Positions 7,167 through 16,664 of a DNA stretch of 27,176 nt are shown here, one piece after another. Position numbers and translations under genes: made by a program. The notes under the pieces are model-generated. The model was not told where the DNA came from. It did no database searches and worked only from the letters and a program-made list of their open reading frames with translations. Each line of letters opens with the position of its first letter. The first letter of the stretch is position 1. The stretch is from NCBI GenBank assembly GCA_039807745.1, contig JBDHRV010000037.1, positions 1 through 27,176 on the forward strand, read 5' to 3'. Source of the stretch: JAEUMW01 sp039807745. GTDB taxonomy: Bacteria > Pseudomonadota > Gammaproteobacteria > Burkholderiales > JAEUMW01.

Positions 7167-7453
7167 GGCGGCACCACGAAGCATTCGATCTTGCGCGAGG
7201 CGCCGGGAAGCAGGAGCCGGTGAAGGTCATGGCGTTCGACGGCAGCCAGCAGCGCACGCTCGAAGGCTCCGGCATCGTCGATGCCCTCGTAGACTTCCAT
7301 CCAGAGGTCCGGTTCCTCGTGCTTCTCGAGGAGCCGAGCGCGGACGGGCAGCGCGGTGGCAATGTCCGCCTGGGCCGCGCGCACCCGTTCACGCGCGGCG
7401 ACTGCGGCGCCAGGCACGACGCGGTAGTAGATGTAGTAGGCGAACTTCGGCAT
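7157..7453 (-). CDS. DUF4936-family small protein
   Basis: A 98-residue protein with an alpha/beta ferredoxin-like look, starting MPKFAYYIYYRV and carrying PDLWMEVYEGI near the middle. This matches the DUF4936 family of betaproteobacteria, which is typically found between ygfZ and the NRDE gene exactly as here. The fold resembles small stress-responsive dimeric barrel proteins and antibiotic-monooxygenase-like domains, but no catalytic residues are evident and the function is unknown. No signal peptide. The ygfZ stop is 18 bases upstream and the 3' end overlaps the NRDE gene, so all three are probably one transcript. Confidence 0.8.
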   Translation of the reverse strand: MPKFAYYIYYRVVPGAAVAARERVRAAQADIATALPVRARLLEKHEEPDLWMEVYEGIDDAGAFERALLAAVERHDLHRLLLPGASRKIECFVVPPCA

Positions 7454-7471
7454 GCCGCGCGGGAGCGCCCT

Positions 7472-8530
7472 TCAGGCCACCGGATACGGCAGCGGATCGA
7501 GGCGAAGGACGGGTCCGTCCGGCGTCCCGAGGTGAATGGGGTGGGCGTCCGCGCTCGCCGTCTGGATCACGGCCAGGAGATCGAACCCGCCGCCGGGCGC
7601 GGGTGCGGCGCTCACCACCATGCCGCTCGTCTGACCTTCGAGATCGCGGCTGTAGAGCTGGGTTCCGGCAGCCGGCGGGGTGTCGGGGTCCGTGTGGGCG
7701 AGATACATCCTGCGCTTGAGCCGCCCGAGGTAGTGGGTCCGCGCCACGATCTCCTGCCCCGTATAGCAGCCTTTCTGGAAGCTCACGCCGCCCACGAGGT
7801 CGAGGTTGACCATCTGGAGGACGAACTCATCCTGGGTGGCTGCGGTGATGATGGGGATGCCGGCCTGGATTTCCAGCCAATCCCACACCGGAGCACCCAC
7901 CGGCCGGGCCTGCGCGGTCAGCGCCTGCCAGAGCTCACCCGCTCGCTCGGGCGCCACCACGATCTCGAACCGATCGCCGGGCAGGCGGATGGTGGTTGCG
8001 CCATCCGCCTGGGCGACTGCCAGCGTCGCTGTCGGCGCGCTGCCCACGGTGGCGGCGATCAGCGCCTCGGCGCCGCCGCCGGCCGCGCCCAGCCGAACCT
8101 GGGCATCGCTCGCATCGCCGAGCGTCACCTGCGACCGCAGGACGAACATGGCGAGGCGCTTGCGGATCGGTTCGACCAGCTCCCGGGGCAGCTGCAGATG
8201 GACGACGGTCGGAGTCCGATAGGCGAGGAAGCTCGCCAGGAGGCGTCCCTTGGGCGTGCTGTAGCTGCTGAACTGCGCGCGGTCAGGTGCGAGCTGGTGG
8301 ATGTCGTTCGAGAGCTGTCCCTGCAGGAAGGTTTCGGTGTCGGCGCCGGTGGCGGCGATCGTGCCGAGATGAGAGAGATCGCAGACGACGAGGCCGTCGC
8401 GGACGGCGAGTCGCTCCGCGGACGGGTCGCCGAAATGCTGGACACGATGATCGACGATCGTGGCGCCGCGTGCGGCCAGCTCGGTCAGCCATCCGGTCGC
8501 GGCCGTGGATGGCGGGATTCTTGGTTCCAT
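7472..8530 (-). CDS. ygfZ: folate-binding protein YgfZ (iron-sulfur cluster assembly factor)
   Basis: YgfZ is a tetrahydrofolate-binding relative of the glycine cleavage T-protein that helps build or repair 4Fe-4S clusters in a subset of enzymes such as MiaB and RNA-modifying radical-SAM proteins. The 352-residue protein carries the hallmark KGCYTGQE at 253-260, with the functional Cys255, and the N-terminal GCV_T-like segment with FLQGQLSND (68-76). ATG 8530 is chosen because homology starts soon after it; the in-frame sequence further upstream is low-complexity and Arg-rich. It leads the ygfZ-DUF4936-NRDE set. Its start codon shares CATG with a possible start of the divergent ygfX-like gene. 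Confidence 0.93.
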   Translation of the reverse strand: MEPRIPPSTAATGWLTELAARGATIVDHRVQHFGDPSAERLAVRDGLVVCDLSHLGTIAATGADTETFLQGQLSNDIHQLAPDRAQFSSYSTPKGRLLASFLAYRTPTVVHLQLPRELVEPIRKRLAMFVLRSQVTLGDASDAQVRLGAAGGGAEALIAATVGSAPTATLAVAQADGATTIRLPGDRFEIVVAPERAGELWQALTAQARPVGAPVWDWLEIQAGIPIITAATQDEFVLQMVNLDLVGGVSFQKGCYTGQEIVARTHYLGRLKRRMYLAHTDPDTPPAAGTQLYSRDLEGQTSGMVVSAAPAPGGGFDLLAVIQTASADAHPIHLGTPDGPVLRLDPLPYPVA

Positions 8531-8624
8531 GCTGCCGCATTCTATCGACAAAACGCGACCGGAGCGGCCTTCGCCGGTCCGGTTCTTGTTAGCCGCCGGA
8601 TCCTTTCCTCGTGCATCGCCTGCC

Positions 8625-9080
8625 GTGAGAACCTCCACGCCGTCCCGGCTTCGGATCGGGCTTCGCCGGTCCCGGCGCCTTGCCGCTGCCCTTACGGGCG
8701 CGCACCTCCTGGCCGCCGCGGGTCTCGTTGCGAGTCGGCTGCCCACCGTCATCTGCCTGGCCGTGCTGGCGATGCTGGCGTCGAGCCTTGCGCTCACCCT
8801 GTGTCGCTACGCGTGGCTCGTGAGTCCGCGGTCGTTCGTGCTGCTCGAGCTCTCCGATACACTCGAGATCGAGGCCACGGAGCGGTCCGGGCGACGCATT
8901 GCCGGCACCGTGCTGGGCACCACGTTCGTCGCACCGTGGCTCATCGTGATCAACTTCAAGGTGGAAGGGCACCACCTCCCGCACACCGCGGTGATCCTGC
9001 CGGATGCGGTGGACCAGGATAGCTTCCGCGCGCTGCGCGTCTGGCTCCGCTGGCGGCGCGCGGTGCCGCGAGACGGTTAG
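8625..9080 (+). CDS. YgfX-like inner-membrane protein
   Basis: The C-terminal half (VEGHHLPHTAVILPDAVDQ, then FRALRVWLRW) matches the YgfX family, whose members are about 130-150 residues long and have two membrane helices near the N-terminus. Here the hydrophobic stretch runs from LAAALTGAHLLAAAGLVA through VICLAVLAMLASSLALTL. In E. coli YgfX/CptA was described as a toxin partner of YgfY (SdhE) affecting MreB and FtsZ; in betaproteobacteria the family commonly sits, as here, between ygfZ and nadB. No sdhE-like gene is beside it. The start is uncertain. GTG 8625 gives 151 residues, in line with the family; TTG 8586 and ATG 8529 (183 residues, sharing CATG with the ygfZ start) are alternatives. 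None has a clear ribosome site. The stop lies 12 bases from the convergent nadB stop. Confidence 0.75.
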   Translation: MRTSTPSRLRIGLRRSRRLAAALTGAHLLAAAGLVASRLPTVICLAVLAMLASSLALTLCRYAWLVSPRSFVLLELSDTLEIEATERSGRRIAGTVLGTTFVAPWLIVINFKVEGHHLPHTAVILPDAVDQDSFRALRVWLRWRRAVPRDG

Positions 9081-9092
9081 AGCGGTGGCCGG

Positions 9093-10721
9093 TCAGACCC
9101 CTGCAAGGCCGACCAGGATCCTGGATTCGTCCTTCGTGAGCACCGTATTGCAGGCGACCGGTGCCGTCTCGGGATAGTCGAGACTGTAGTGCAGGCCGCG
9201 GCTTTCCTTCCGCGCGAGCGCGCAGCGGACGATCAGATCGGCGGTCTGCACGAGGTTGCGCAACTCGAGCAGATCGTTGCTCACGCGAAAGTTGGCGTAG
9301 TACTCGTGAATCTCCTCCTGCAGCAGTCGGATGCGGTGCTGCGCGCGTTCGAGGCGCTTGTTGGTCCGCACGATGCCGACGTAGTCCCACATGAAGCGCC
9401 TGAGCTCGTCCCAGTTGTGGGCAATCACGACCTCTTCGTCGGGATCGGTGACGCGGCTTTCGTCCCAGTCGGGCAGCTGGTGGCAGGCGGGCTGCCCTTG
9501 GGTGAGGATGTATTCGGCAGTCGAGCGTCCGAAGACGAGGCACTCCAGCAGGCTGTTGCTCGCCAGGCGGTTGGCGCCGTGCAATCCGGTGCAGGCCATC
9601 TCTCCGACAGCGTACAGGCTGGGCAGATCGGTTCGGCCGCAGGTATCGGTGACGATGCCGCCGCAGGTGTAATGAGCCGCGGGGACGACCGGCATCGGCT
9701 CGCGCGTGATGTCGATTCCGAGCTCGAGGCAGCGTGCGTAGATGGTGGGGAAGTGGCTCTTCAGGAAGTCCGCGCTCTTGTGGCTGATGTCGAGGTGGAC
9801 GCAGTCGAGCCCGCGCTTTTTCATCTCGAAGTCGATGGCGCGCGCCACGATGTCGCGCGGCGCGAGCTCCGCGCGGGGATCGTGGTCCGGCATGAAACGG
9901 GTGCCGTCCGGCAGCTTGAGCAGTCCGCCTTCGCCGCGCACCGCCTCGGAGATCAGGAACGACTTCGCGTGCGGGTGATACAGACACGTCGGGTGGAACT
10001 GCACGAATTCCATGTTCGCGATACGGCAGCCGGCGCGCCAACCCATCGCGATGCCATCGCCGCTCGCCGTGTCGGGATTGGTCGTGTACAGGTACACCTT
10101 CCCGGCGCCGCCGGCGGCGAGCACGGTGTGGCGCGCGGTGATGGTGACCACGTGGTCTGCCTTCCGGTCCAACGTGTAGAGCCCGAGGCAGCGCGGCTCG
10201 CTAAGACCGATCCGGTGCGAGGTGACGAGATCGATCGCGGTGTGATGTTCGAGCACCGTGACGTTCGGATGGGCCTTGACCTTGCCTTCGAGCGTGGTCT
10301 GGACCGCAGCGCCCGTCGCATCCGCCGCGTGGATGACGCGCCGGTAGCTGTGGCCGCCTTCGCGCGTGAGATGAAAACCGCTGTCGCTGGCTTCGTCGCG
10401 CGTGAAGGGCACGCCCTGCTGGATCAGCCACTCGATCGATTCGCGCGCGTGCTCGACCACGAACCGCGTGACGACTTCGTCGCAGAGTCCCGCACCCGCG
10501 ATCAGCGTGTCGTGGATATGGGCTTCCGGCGAATCCTCCTTCGCCAGCACCGCCGCGATACCCCCTTGGGCCCAGGTGCTCGCGCCCTCGCGCAGCTGAC
10601 TCTTGGTGACGATGCACACCGTCATGCGGTCGGCAAGATGGAGCGCGACGCTGAGCCCGGCCAGGCCGCTGCCGACCACGACGGCGTCGAAGTGGCGGGG
10701 CTCTGGGACAGGCGATTCCAT
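9093..10721 (-). CDS. nadB: L-aspartate oxidase NadB
   Basis: NadB is the flavoenzyme that oxidises L-aspartate to iminoaspartate, the first step of de novo NAD synthesis, using oxygen or fumarate as electron acceptor. The 542-residue protein has the FAD-binding GSGLAG (17-22), the STWAQGGIAAV segment that sets NadB apart from most fumarate reductase relatives, and the conserved FHPTCLY, RGEGG, PAAHYTCGGI and GLHGANRLASNSLLE motifs. The C-terminal helical domain is complete. Divergent nadB and rpoE is a widespread gammaproteobacterial and betaproteobacterial arrangement. nadA and nadC are not in the window. A perfect FNR-type palindrome lies 45 bases upstream of its ATG, which may link NAD synthesis to oxygen supply. 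Confidence 0.97.
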   Translation of the reverse strand: MESPVPEPRHFDAVVVGSGLAGLSVALHLADRMTVCIVTKSQLREGASTWAQGGIAAVLAKEDSPEAHIHDTLIAGAGLCDEVVTRFVVEHARESIEWLIQQGVPFTRDEASDSGFHLTREGGHSYRRVIHAADATGAAVQTTLEGKVKAHPNVTVLEHHTAIDLVTSHRIGLSEPRCLGLYTLDRKADHVVTITARHTVLAAGGAGKVYLYTTNPDTASGDGIAMGWRAGCRIANMEFVQFHPTCLYHPHAKSFLISEAVRGEGGLLKLPDGTRFMPDHDPRAELAPRDIVARAIDFEMKKRGLDCVHLDISHKSADFLKSHFPTIYARCLELGIDITREPMPVVPAAHYTCGGIVTDTCGRTDLPSLYAVGEMACTGLHGANRLASNSLLECLVFGRSTAEYILTQGQPACHQLPDWDESRVTDPDEEVVIAHNWDELRRFMWDYVGIVRTNKRLERAQHRIRLLQEEIHEYYANFRVSNDLLELRNLVQTADLIVRCALARKESRGLHYSLDYPETAPVACNTVLTKDESRILVGLAGV

Positions 10722-10765
10722 GGCCCGGGAATCATACCCGAATTCCCTGCTCGCCTTACCCGAGC

Positions 10766-10779
10766 TTGATCTTGATCAA
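10766..10779. promoter_or_regulatory. FNR/ANR-type binding site
   Basis: TTGATCTTGATCAA is an exact match to the FNR-family palindrome TTGATNNNNATCAA. It lies between divergent nadB (start 45 bases away) and rpoE (start 172 bases away), and is the clearest regulator-type palindrome I see in the window. Which gene it serves, and whether as activator or repressor site, cannot be told from position alone; nadB is nearer. Confidence 0.65.
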
Positions 10780-10861
10780 ACGGAGTTCGAATTTCGCCGA
10801 GCCGGGCGTGAACTCTTTGCGTCGCGGCGCAGTCTCTGTTGTTGTCACGTGCGGGCGGTTT

Positions 10862-10889
10862 TTGATAATCCGGTTCCGAAGGTTATACT
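10862..10889 (+). promoter_or_regulatory. sigma-70-type promoter of rpoE
   Basis: TTGATA (10862-10867) and TATACT (10884-10889) are separated by 16 bases; each hexamer matches the consensus in five of six positions. The predicted start near 10896 gives a leader of about 55 bases before ATG 10951. It would provide basal transcription of the rpoE-rseA-rseB-mucD group. Confidence 0.72.
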
Positions 10890-10950
10890 CCAAAGCTTTT
10901 CGCAGCTTCAGCTGCATCTCGGCTACAAAAATCCTTCAGGAACGGAGTTG

Positions 10951-11550
10951 ATGGGTGATCGCGAGATCGACCAGCAATTGGTCGAACGCGCCCAGCGTGG
11001 TGACAAGAAAGCGTTCGAGCTGCTGGTGGTCAAATATCAGCGCAAGCTCGCACGCCTGCTGTCGCGGTTCATCCGCGACGCCGGCGAGATCGAGGACGTG
11101 ACCCAGGAGGCCTTCATCAAGGCGTATCGGGCATTGCCCTCGTTCCGGGGCGACAGCGCGTTTTACACGTGGCTGTACCGGATCGGCATCAACACGGCCA
11201 AGAACTACCTGGTCGCAATGGGTCGGCGGGCGCCGACCTCGACGGAGTTCGACAGTGAGGACGCGGAAACTTTTGAAGACGGCGATCAGCTCCGCGACGT
11301 CAACACGCCCGAGGCTGAACTTCTGAGCAAGGAAATCGCTCAGACGGTGAACGATACCATGCAGCAACTGCCAGAGGAGCTTCGTACGGCGATCACGCTG
11401 CGCGAGATCGAAGGGCTCAGCTACGAGGACATCGCGGCCTTCATGAACTGTCCCATCGGCACCGTTCGATCCCGCATCTTTCGCGCGCGCGAGGCGATCG
11501 CAGAGAAACTTCGCCCCTTGCTGGGGACGACAAAAGATAAGAGGTGGTAA
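10951..11550 (+). CDS. rpoE: RNA polymerase sigma factor RpoE (AlgU / sigma-E)
   Basis: A 199-residue ECF sigma factor for the envelope stress response. Sigma region 2 runs from about 25 to 95, with DVTQEAFIKAYRAL and FYTWLYRIGINTAKN; region 4 is at about 140-190, with LPEELRTAITLREIEGLSYEDIA split across its helix-turn-helix and GTVRSRIFRAR. The sequence is close to RpoE/AlgU. ATG 10951 is chosen because MGDREIDQQLVERAQ is the typical opening and AGGA lies 9 bases upstream. rseA follows 2 bases after the stop, so the sigma factor and its anti-sigma factor are made together. Activity is expected to be set by proteolysis of RseA. A sigma-70 promoter is visible upstream, but no clear sigma-E autoregulatory promoter. 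Confidence 0.97.
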   Translation: MGDREIDQQLVERAQRGDKKAFELLVVKYQRKLARLLSRFIRDAGEIEDVTQEAFIKAYRALPSFRGDSAFYTWLYRIGINTAKNYLVAMGRRAPTSTEFDSEDAETFEDGDQLRDVNTPEAELLSKEIAQTVNDTMQQLPEELRTAITLREIEGLSYEDIAAFMNCPIGTVRSRIFRAREAIAEKLRPLLGTTKDKRW

Positions 11551-11552
11551 TC

Positions 11553-12089
11553 GTGGAACGAGTCTCGGCACTTATGGATGGGGAAGTCGAGGGGTCAGAC
11601 GCCGATCTCGTAATCGATCGAGTGATCAAGGATCAGGAAGCCCGACAGAACTGGGAAGCCTATCACCTGATCAGCGATGCCTTCCGCAACGAGTACCTGC
11701 TGTCGCGTGATTTCGTTTCCCGAGTGGGAGTGCGGCTGGTGGACGAGCCGACCATTCTGGCGCCGCGGGCGCGGCGTAATCTCGTGTCGCGCATTCGCGC
11801 GCACGCGCTCTCGGCTGCGGCCTCGGTCGCCGCGGTCGCGATCGTCGGATGGCTCGCCTTCGGCCACAATCCTCTCGCACCGGATCCTTCGGCAGTGAAC
11901 CTTGCTTCGCTGTCGCAGCCCGCGCAGGGCGGTTCGCAGGCGGGTGCGATGCTGCAGCCGGTGGCAGTGGACGGTCATGTACGGGATTATCTCTTCGCGC
12001 ATCAGGAGTATTCGCCGGCGACACAGATTCAGGGCGTGGCACCCTACGTCCGAACCGTGTCCGAGGTGTCGAACAACGGCTCTCGATGA
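11553..12089 (+). CDS. rseA: anti-sigma-E factor RseA (MucA)
   Basis: A 178-residue single-pass inner-membrane protein. The N-terminal anti-sigma domain (1-55: MERVSALMDGEVEG, then QNWEAYHLISDAFR) binds and silences RpoE in the cytoplasm. The membrane helix is at about 85-103 (ALSAAASVAAVAIVGWLAF), and the periplasmic tail binds RseB and is the expected target of DegS-type cleavage. The tail ends VSNNGSR rather than in a hydrophobic motif. GTG 11553 is preferred over GTG 11544 because GAGGTGG (11541-11547) is then well spaced and the protein opens like other RseA proteins. Its TGA overlaps the ATG of rseB by 4 bases. Confidence 0.93.
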   Translation: MERVSALMDGEVEGSDADLVIDRVIKDQEARQNWEAYHLISDAFRNEYLLSRDFVSRVGVRLVDEPTILAPRARRNLVSRIRAHALSAAASVAAVAIVGWLAFGHNPLAPDPSAVNLASLSQPAQGGSQAGAMLQPVAVDGHVRDYLFAHQEYSPATQIQGVAPYVRTVSEVSNNGSR

Positions 12090-13048
12090 AGGTTGCGGTT
12101 AGTCTGGTGATGAGCCTGATCGTGGGCTCATCACTCGCGTTTGCAGAAGCTGGCGCGCCGGTCTCGGGCGTGGCTTGGCTGGAGAAGGTTGCGAACGCTG
12201 CGCGCAGCCTCAACTACTCCGGGACTTTCGTTTATCAGTACGGCGACCAGGTCGAGACATCGCGCATCTGGCACGCCGTAGAGGGCGCGCGCGAGTTCGA
12301 AAAGCTGGAGGTGCTCGACGGTCCGGCGCGGGAAGTGATCCGCACCGACGACGAGGTGCTGTGCTTCTATCCCGAAATCAAGACGGTTCGGGTCGACAAG
12401 CGGCGCTCCAAGCCCTTTCCCGCGTTGCTGCCCGAACAACTCTCGTCGTTGACCGACTACTACACGGTCCGCCTCGGCGACAAGGAGCGCGTCGCCGGCC
12501 GCGAGGCGCAACTGCTGGTGCTCGATCCCAAGGACGGACTGCGTTACGGACACAAGTTGTGGGCCGACAGCGCGACCGGACTTCTGCTCAAGGCGCGCAT
12601 GATCAACGAGCGCCGGGAAACCGTCGAACAGTTTGCGTTCACGCAGGTTTCGGTCGGCGTCGAGGTTGACCGCGAAGCGCTCAAACCCCAGCACGACGCG
12701 CACGGTCCGGGATGGAAGCGCGACTCGTCCGGCATCGCCGAGCCCGCTACCGATTCGGGATGGATCGTCGGCAGCTATCCGGCGGGCTTTCGCAAGATCA
12801 TGGAAACCAAGCGCAAGCTGCCGGGCCGGCCGACGCCCGTCTCGCACATCGTGTATTCCGACGGCCTTGCCGCCATCTCGATCTTCATCGAGCCGCTGAG
12901 TGCGAATGTGCGGCCGGTGTCCGGTGTCTCGCATCAAGGAGCCATCAACATCTACACTCGTCCTGTCGCCGACCACATGGTCACGGTCCTGGGTGAAGCG
13001 CCCAGCGCCACGGTGGTGCAGATCGGACGGTCTGTTTCCGCCAAGTAA
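12086..13048 (+). CDS. rseB: sigma-E regulatory protein RseB (MucB)
   Basis: A periplasmic protein of 320 residues that shields RseA from proteolysis and is released by lipopolysaccharide or misfolded-lipoprotein signals. A cleavable signal peptide (MKVAVSLVMSLIVGSSLAFA) is followed by a large N-terminal domain (GTFVYQYGDQ, EFEKLEVLDGPAREVIR, LCFYPEIKTVRVDKR) related to lipoprotein carriers of the LolA/LolB type. A smaller C-terminal domain comes next (SHIVYSDGLAAISIFIE ... VTVLGEAP). Residue order and length fit the family. The start overlaps the rseA stop (ATGA), consistent with equimolar production. No rseC/mucC gene follows; 97 non-coding bases separate it from mucD, in which I see no convincing terminator. 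Confidence 0.95.
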   Translation: MKVAVSLVMSLIVGSSLAFAEAGAPVSGVAWLEKVANAARSLNYSGTFVYQYGDQVETSRIWHAVEGAREFEKLEVLDGPAREVIRTDDEVLCFYPEIKTVRVDKRRSKPFPALLPEQLSSLTDYYTVRLGDKERVAGREAQLLVLDPKDGLRYGHKLWADSATGLLLKARMINERRETVEQFAFTQVSVGVEVDREALKPQHDAHGPGWKRDSSGIAEPATDSGWIVGSYPAGFRKIMETKRKLPGRPTPVSHIVYSDGLAAISIFIEPLSANVRPVSGVSHQGAINIYTRPVADHMVTVLGEAPSATVVQIGRSVSAK

Positions 13049-13145
13049 GCCCGCTGCTTTTCCATCGAAGCGTTTTGCGGCACGATCGCGTAGCGCGCGG
13101 CCAAGCGCGGCTGCGCCGTGTCGCACATGTCGAGGAACCTGCTCT

Positions 13146-14516
13146 ATGAGAAGACTGTTCGCCCTGTGGCTATTTCTGCTGCCGCTCATGGCCGCGGCCC
13201 AACTGCCCGACTTCACGGACCTCGTGGACAAGCACGGGCCCGCCGTCGTGAACGTCAGCACCACGCAGACGAGCAAGGGCGTGCCGGGGATGCCGAACAT
13301 TCCCGAAGACGATCCGATGTATGAGTTCTTCAAGCGCTTCATGCCGCCCAACATGCCGCCGCGCGAGCAGCAGACGCGGTCGCAAGGTTCGGGATTTTTC
13401 ATCAGCAACGATGGCTACATACTCACCAACGCACATGTCGTCGACGGCGCGGAGGAGATTACGGTCAAGCTTAACGACAAGCGCGAGCTGAAAGCGAAGG
13501 TGATCGGTTTCGACAAGCGCACCGATGTCGCGCTGATCAAGGTCGATGCCCAGAACCTGCCGAGAGTGCACATGGGGGATCCGAACAAGCTGCGCGTCGG
13601 CGAGTGGGTGGTCGCGATCGGCTCGCCGTTCGGTTTTGAGAATTCCGTCACGGCCGGGATCGTGAGCGCCAAGGGCCGCTCGCTGCCGCAGGAAAACTTC
13701 GTGCCGTTCATCCAGACGGACGTCGCCATCAATCCCGGCAACTCGGGCGGACCGCTGTTCAACCTGAGGGGCGAAGTGGTCGGCATCAACTCACAGATCT
13801 ACAGCCGTACCGGCGGCTACATGGGAGTCGCGTTCGCCATCCCGATCGATGTGGCGATGGATATCGCCAACCAGCTCAAGACGTCGGGCAAGGTGACACG
13901 CGGGCGCATCGGCGTCGTGATTCAGGAAGTGACGAAAGAGCTCGCCGAGTCCTTCGGCATGGAAAAGCCGCAGGGCGCGCTCGTGAACTCGGTGGAGAAG
14001 GGCGGGCCCGCCGACAAGGGAGGCATCGAAGCCTCCGATGTCATAATGAAGTTCGACGGCAAGCCGGTAAACAGCTCCGGCGACCTGCCGCGTCTGGTGG
14101 GCGCCACCCGGCCCGGAACCAAGGCGACCGTGCAGGTGTGGCGCAAGGGTCAGAGCAAGGACCTGCACGTGGTCGTCGCCGAACTGCAGGACGACAAGCT
14201 CGCGCAAAAGCCGGCGAAGAAGACCATCCCCGAATCCTCCAAGCGGCACGGCATGAGTCTGTCCGATTTGACCGCCGAGCAGCGCAAGGAACTGGGTGCG
14301 GCGAGCGGCGTGTTCGTGGAGGATGCGCAGGGACCCGCGGCCAAGGCGGGCCTGCGGCAGGGCGACGTCATTCTGTCGGTCGGCAGTCAGGAAGTGAAAT
14401 CCGTCGAGCAGTTCAATCAGCTCATCGGCCAGATGGAAAAGGGGAAGACCGTCGCGCTGCTGGTTCGCCGCGGCGAGTCGCAGATCTTCGTGACCTTGAA
14501 GCTGAATGGCGGATAG
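13146..14516 (+). CDS. mucD: periplasmic serine protease MucD (DegP/HtrA family)
   Basis: A 456-residue HtrA-type protease and chaperone that degrades misfolded envelope proteins. Signal peptide 1-18; trypsin-like domain with the catalytic triad His97 (TNAHVV), Asp127 (RTDVALIKV) and Ser200 (INPGNSGGP); then two PDZ domains (about 260-345 and 375-450), which makes it DegP/MucD-like rather than DegS-like. A short acidic and Phe/Met-rich loop (DDPMYEFFKRFMPPNM, about 55-70) corresponds to the LA loop that controls oligomer assembly. GAGGAA 8 bases upstream supports ATG 13146. As the fourth member of the rpoE group it is probably a sigma-E target that lowers the stress signal. The 3' end overlaps the glutaredoxin-like gene by 11 bases. 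Confidence 0.96.
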   Translation: MRRLFALWLFLLPLMAAAQLPDFTDLVDKHGPAVVNVSTTQTSKGVPGMPNIPEDDPMYEFFKRFMPPNMPPREQQTRSQGSGFFISNDGYILTNAHVVDGAEEITVKLNDKRELKAKVIGFDKRTDVALIKVDAQNLPRVHMGDPNKLRVGEWVVAIGSPFGFENSVTAGIVSAKGRSLPQENFVPFIQTDVAINPGNSGGPLFNLRGEVVGINSQIYSRTGGYMGVAFAIPIDVAMDIANQLKTSGKVTRGRIGVVIQEVTKELAESFGMEKPQGALVNSVEKGGPADKGGIEASDVIMKFDGKPVNSSGDLPRLVGATRPGTKATVQVWRKGQSKDLHVVVAELQDDKLAQKPAKKTIPESSKRHGMSLSDLTAEQRKELGAASGVFVEDAQGPAAKAGLRQGDVILSVGSQEVKSVEQFNQLIGQMEKGKTVALLVRRGESQIFVTLKLNGG

Positions 14517-14760
14517 CACGCCGCGTCTTACGGTGCTCTCGCGCAGCTACTGCCATTTGTGCGACGAGATGATCGCGCAGTTGCGCTCGCTGCAGGGCGA
14601 GGGCGGCTTCGCATTCGAGGTGCGGGACGTGGACGACGATCCCGCGCTCGAGAGCCGCTTCGGGGAGCGCGTTCCGGTGCTGCTGGCGGGCACGGAAGAA
14701 CTCTGCCACTACCGGCTCGATGCTTCCGCACTTAATGCCTGGCTCGGGAAATTCCGCTAG
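14506..14760 (+). CDS. glutaredoxin-family (DUF836-type) thiol protein
   Basis: An 84-residue thioredoxin-fold protein with an N-terminal CxxC, Cys16-His-Leu-Cys19, in the context TVLSRSYCHLCDEM. It also has the family's ERVPVLL segment with the cis-Pro at about 57. These small proteins occur next to mucD/lepA in many betaproteobacteria; substrate and partner are unknown. A redox role tied to periplasmic stress is only suggested by position, since there is no signal peptide and it should be cytoplasmic. It overlaps mucD by 11 bases and so is probably co-translated. Some 69 bases then separate it from lepA. Confidence 0.87.
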   Translation: MADSTPRLTVLSRSYCHLCDEMIAQLRSLQGEGGFAFEVRDVDDDPALESRFGERVPVLLAGTEELCHYRLDASALNAWLGKFR

Positions 14761-14829
14761 AATCACGGGCTTCGCAGCGACGGGGGCGCTTCTCCCGTGC
14801 CCCTTTCGTGTGCCCGCGCCGGTCGCCCC

Positions 14830-16623
<1,794 letters not shown>

Positions 16624-16664
16624 CGCTCGTTCGCGCGAGCTCTCAACGAGAAAACGGATAGTCG

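Noticed and set aside
10809..10837. Sigma-E-like promoter (TGAACTC ... TCTCT) before rpoE
   Set aside because: The -35 lacks the GGAACTT core and the -10 is poor; spacing is long. Kept only as a comparison in the findings.
13049..13145. GC-rich repeats between rseB and mucD as a terminator or small RNA
   Set aside because: Only short imperfect GCGCGGC repeats are present, with no stable stem plus T-run; the genes are expected to be co-transcribed.
14758..14763. TAGAAT at the glutaredoxin stop codon as a lepA promoter
   Set aside because: The nearest -35-like hexamer (TTAATG) is 20 bases away, too far; evidence is too weak to list.
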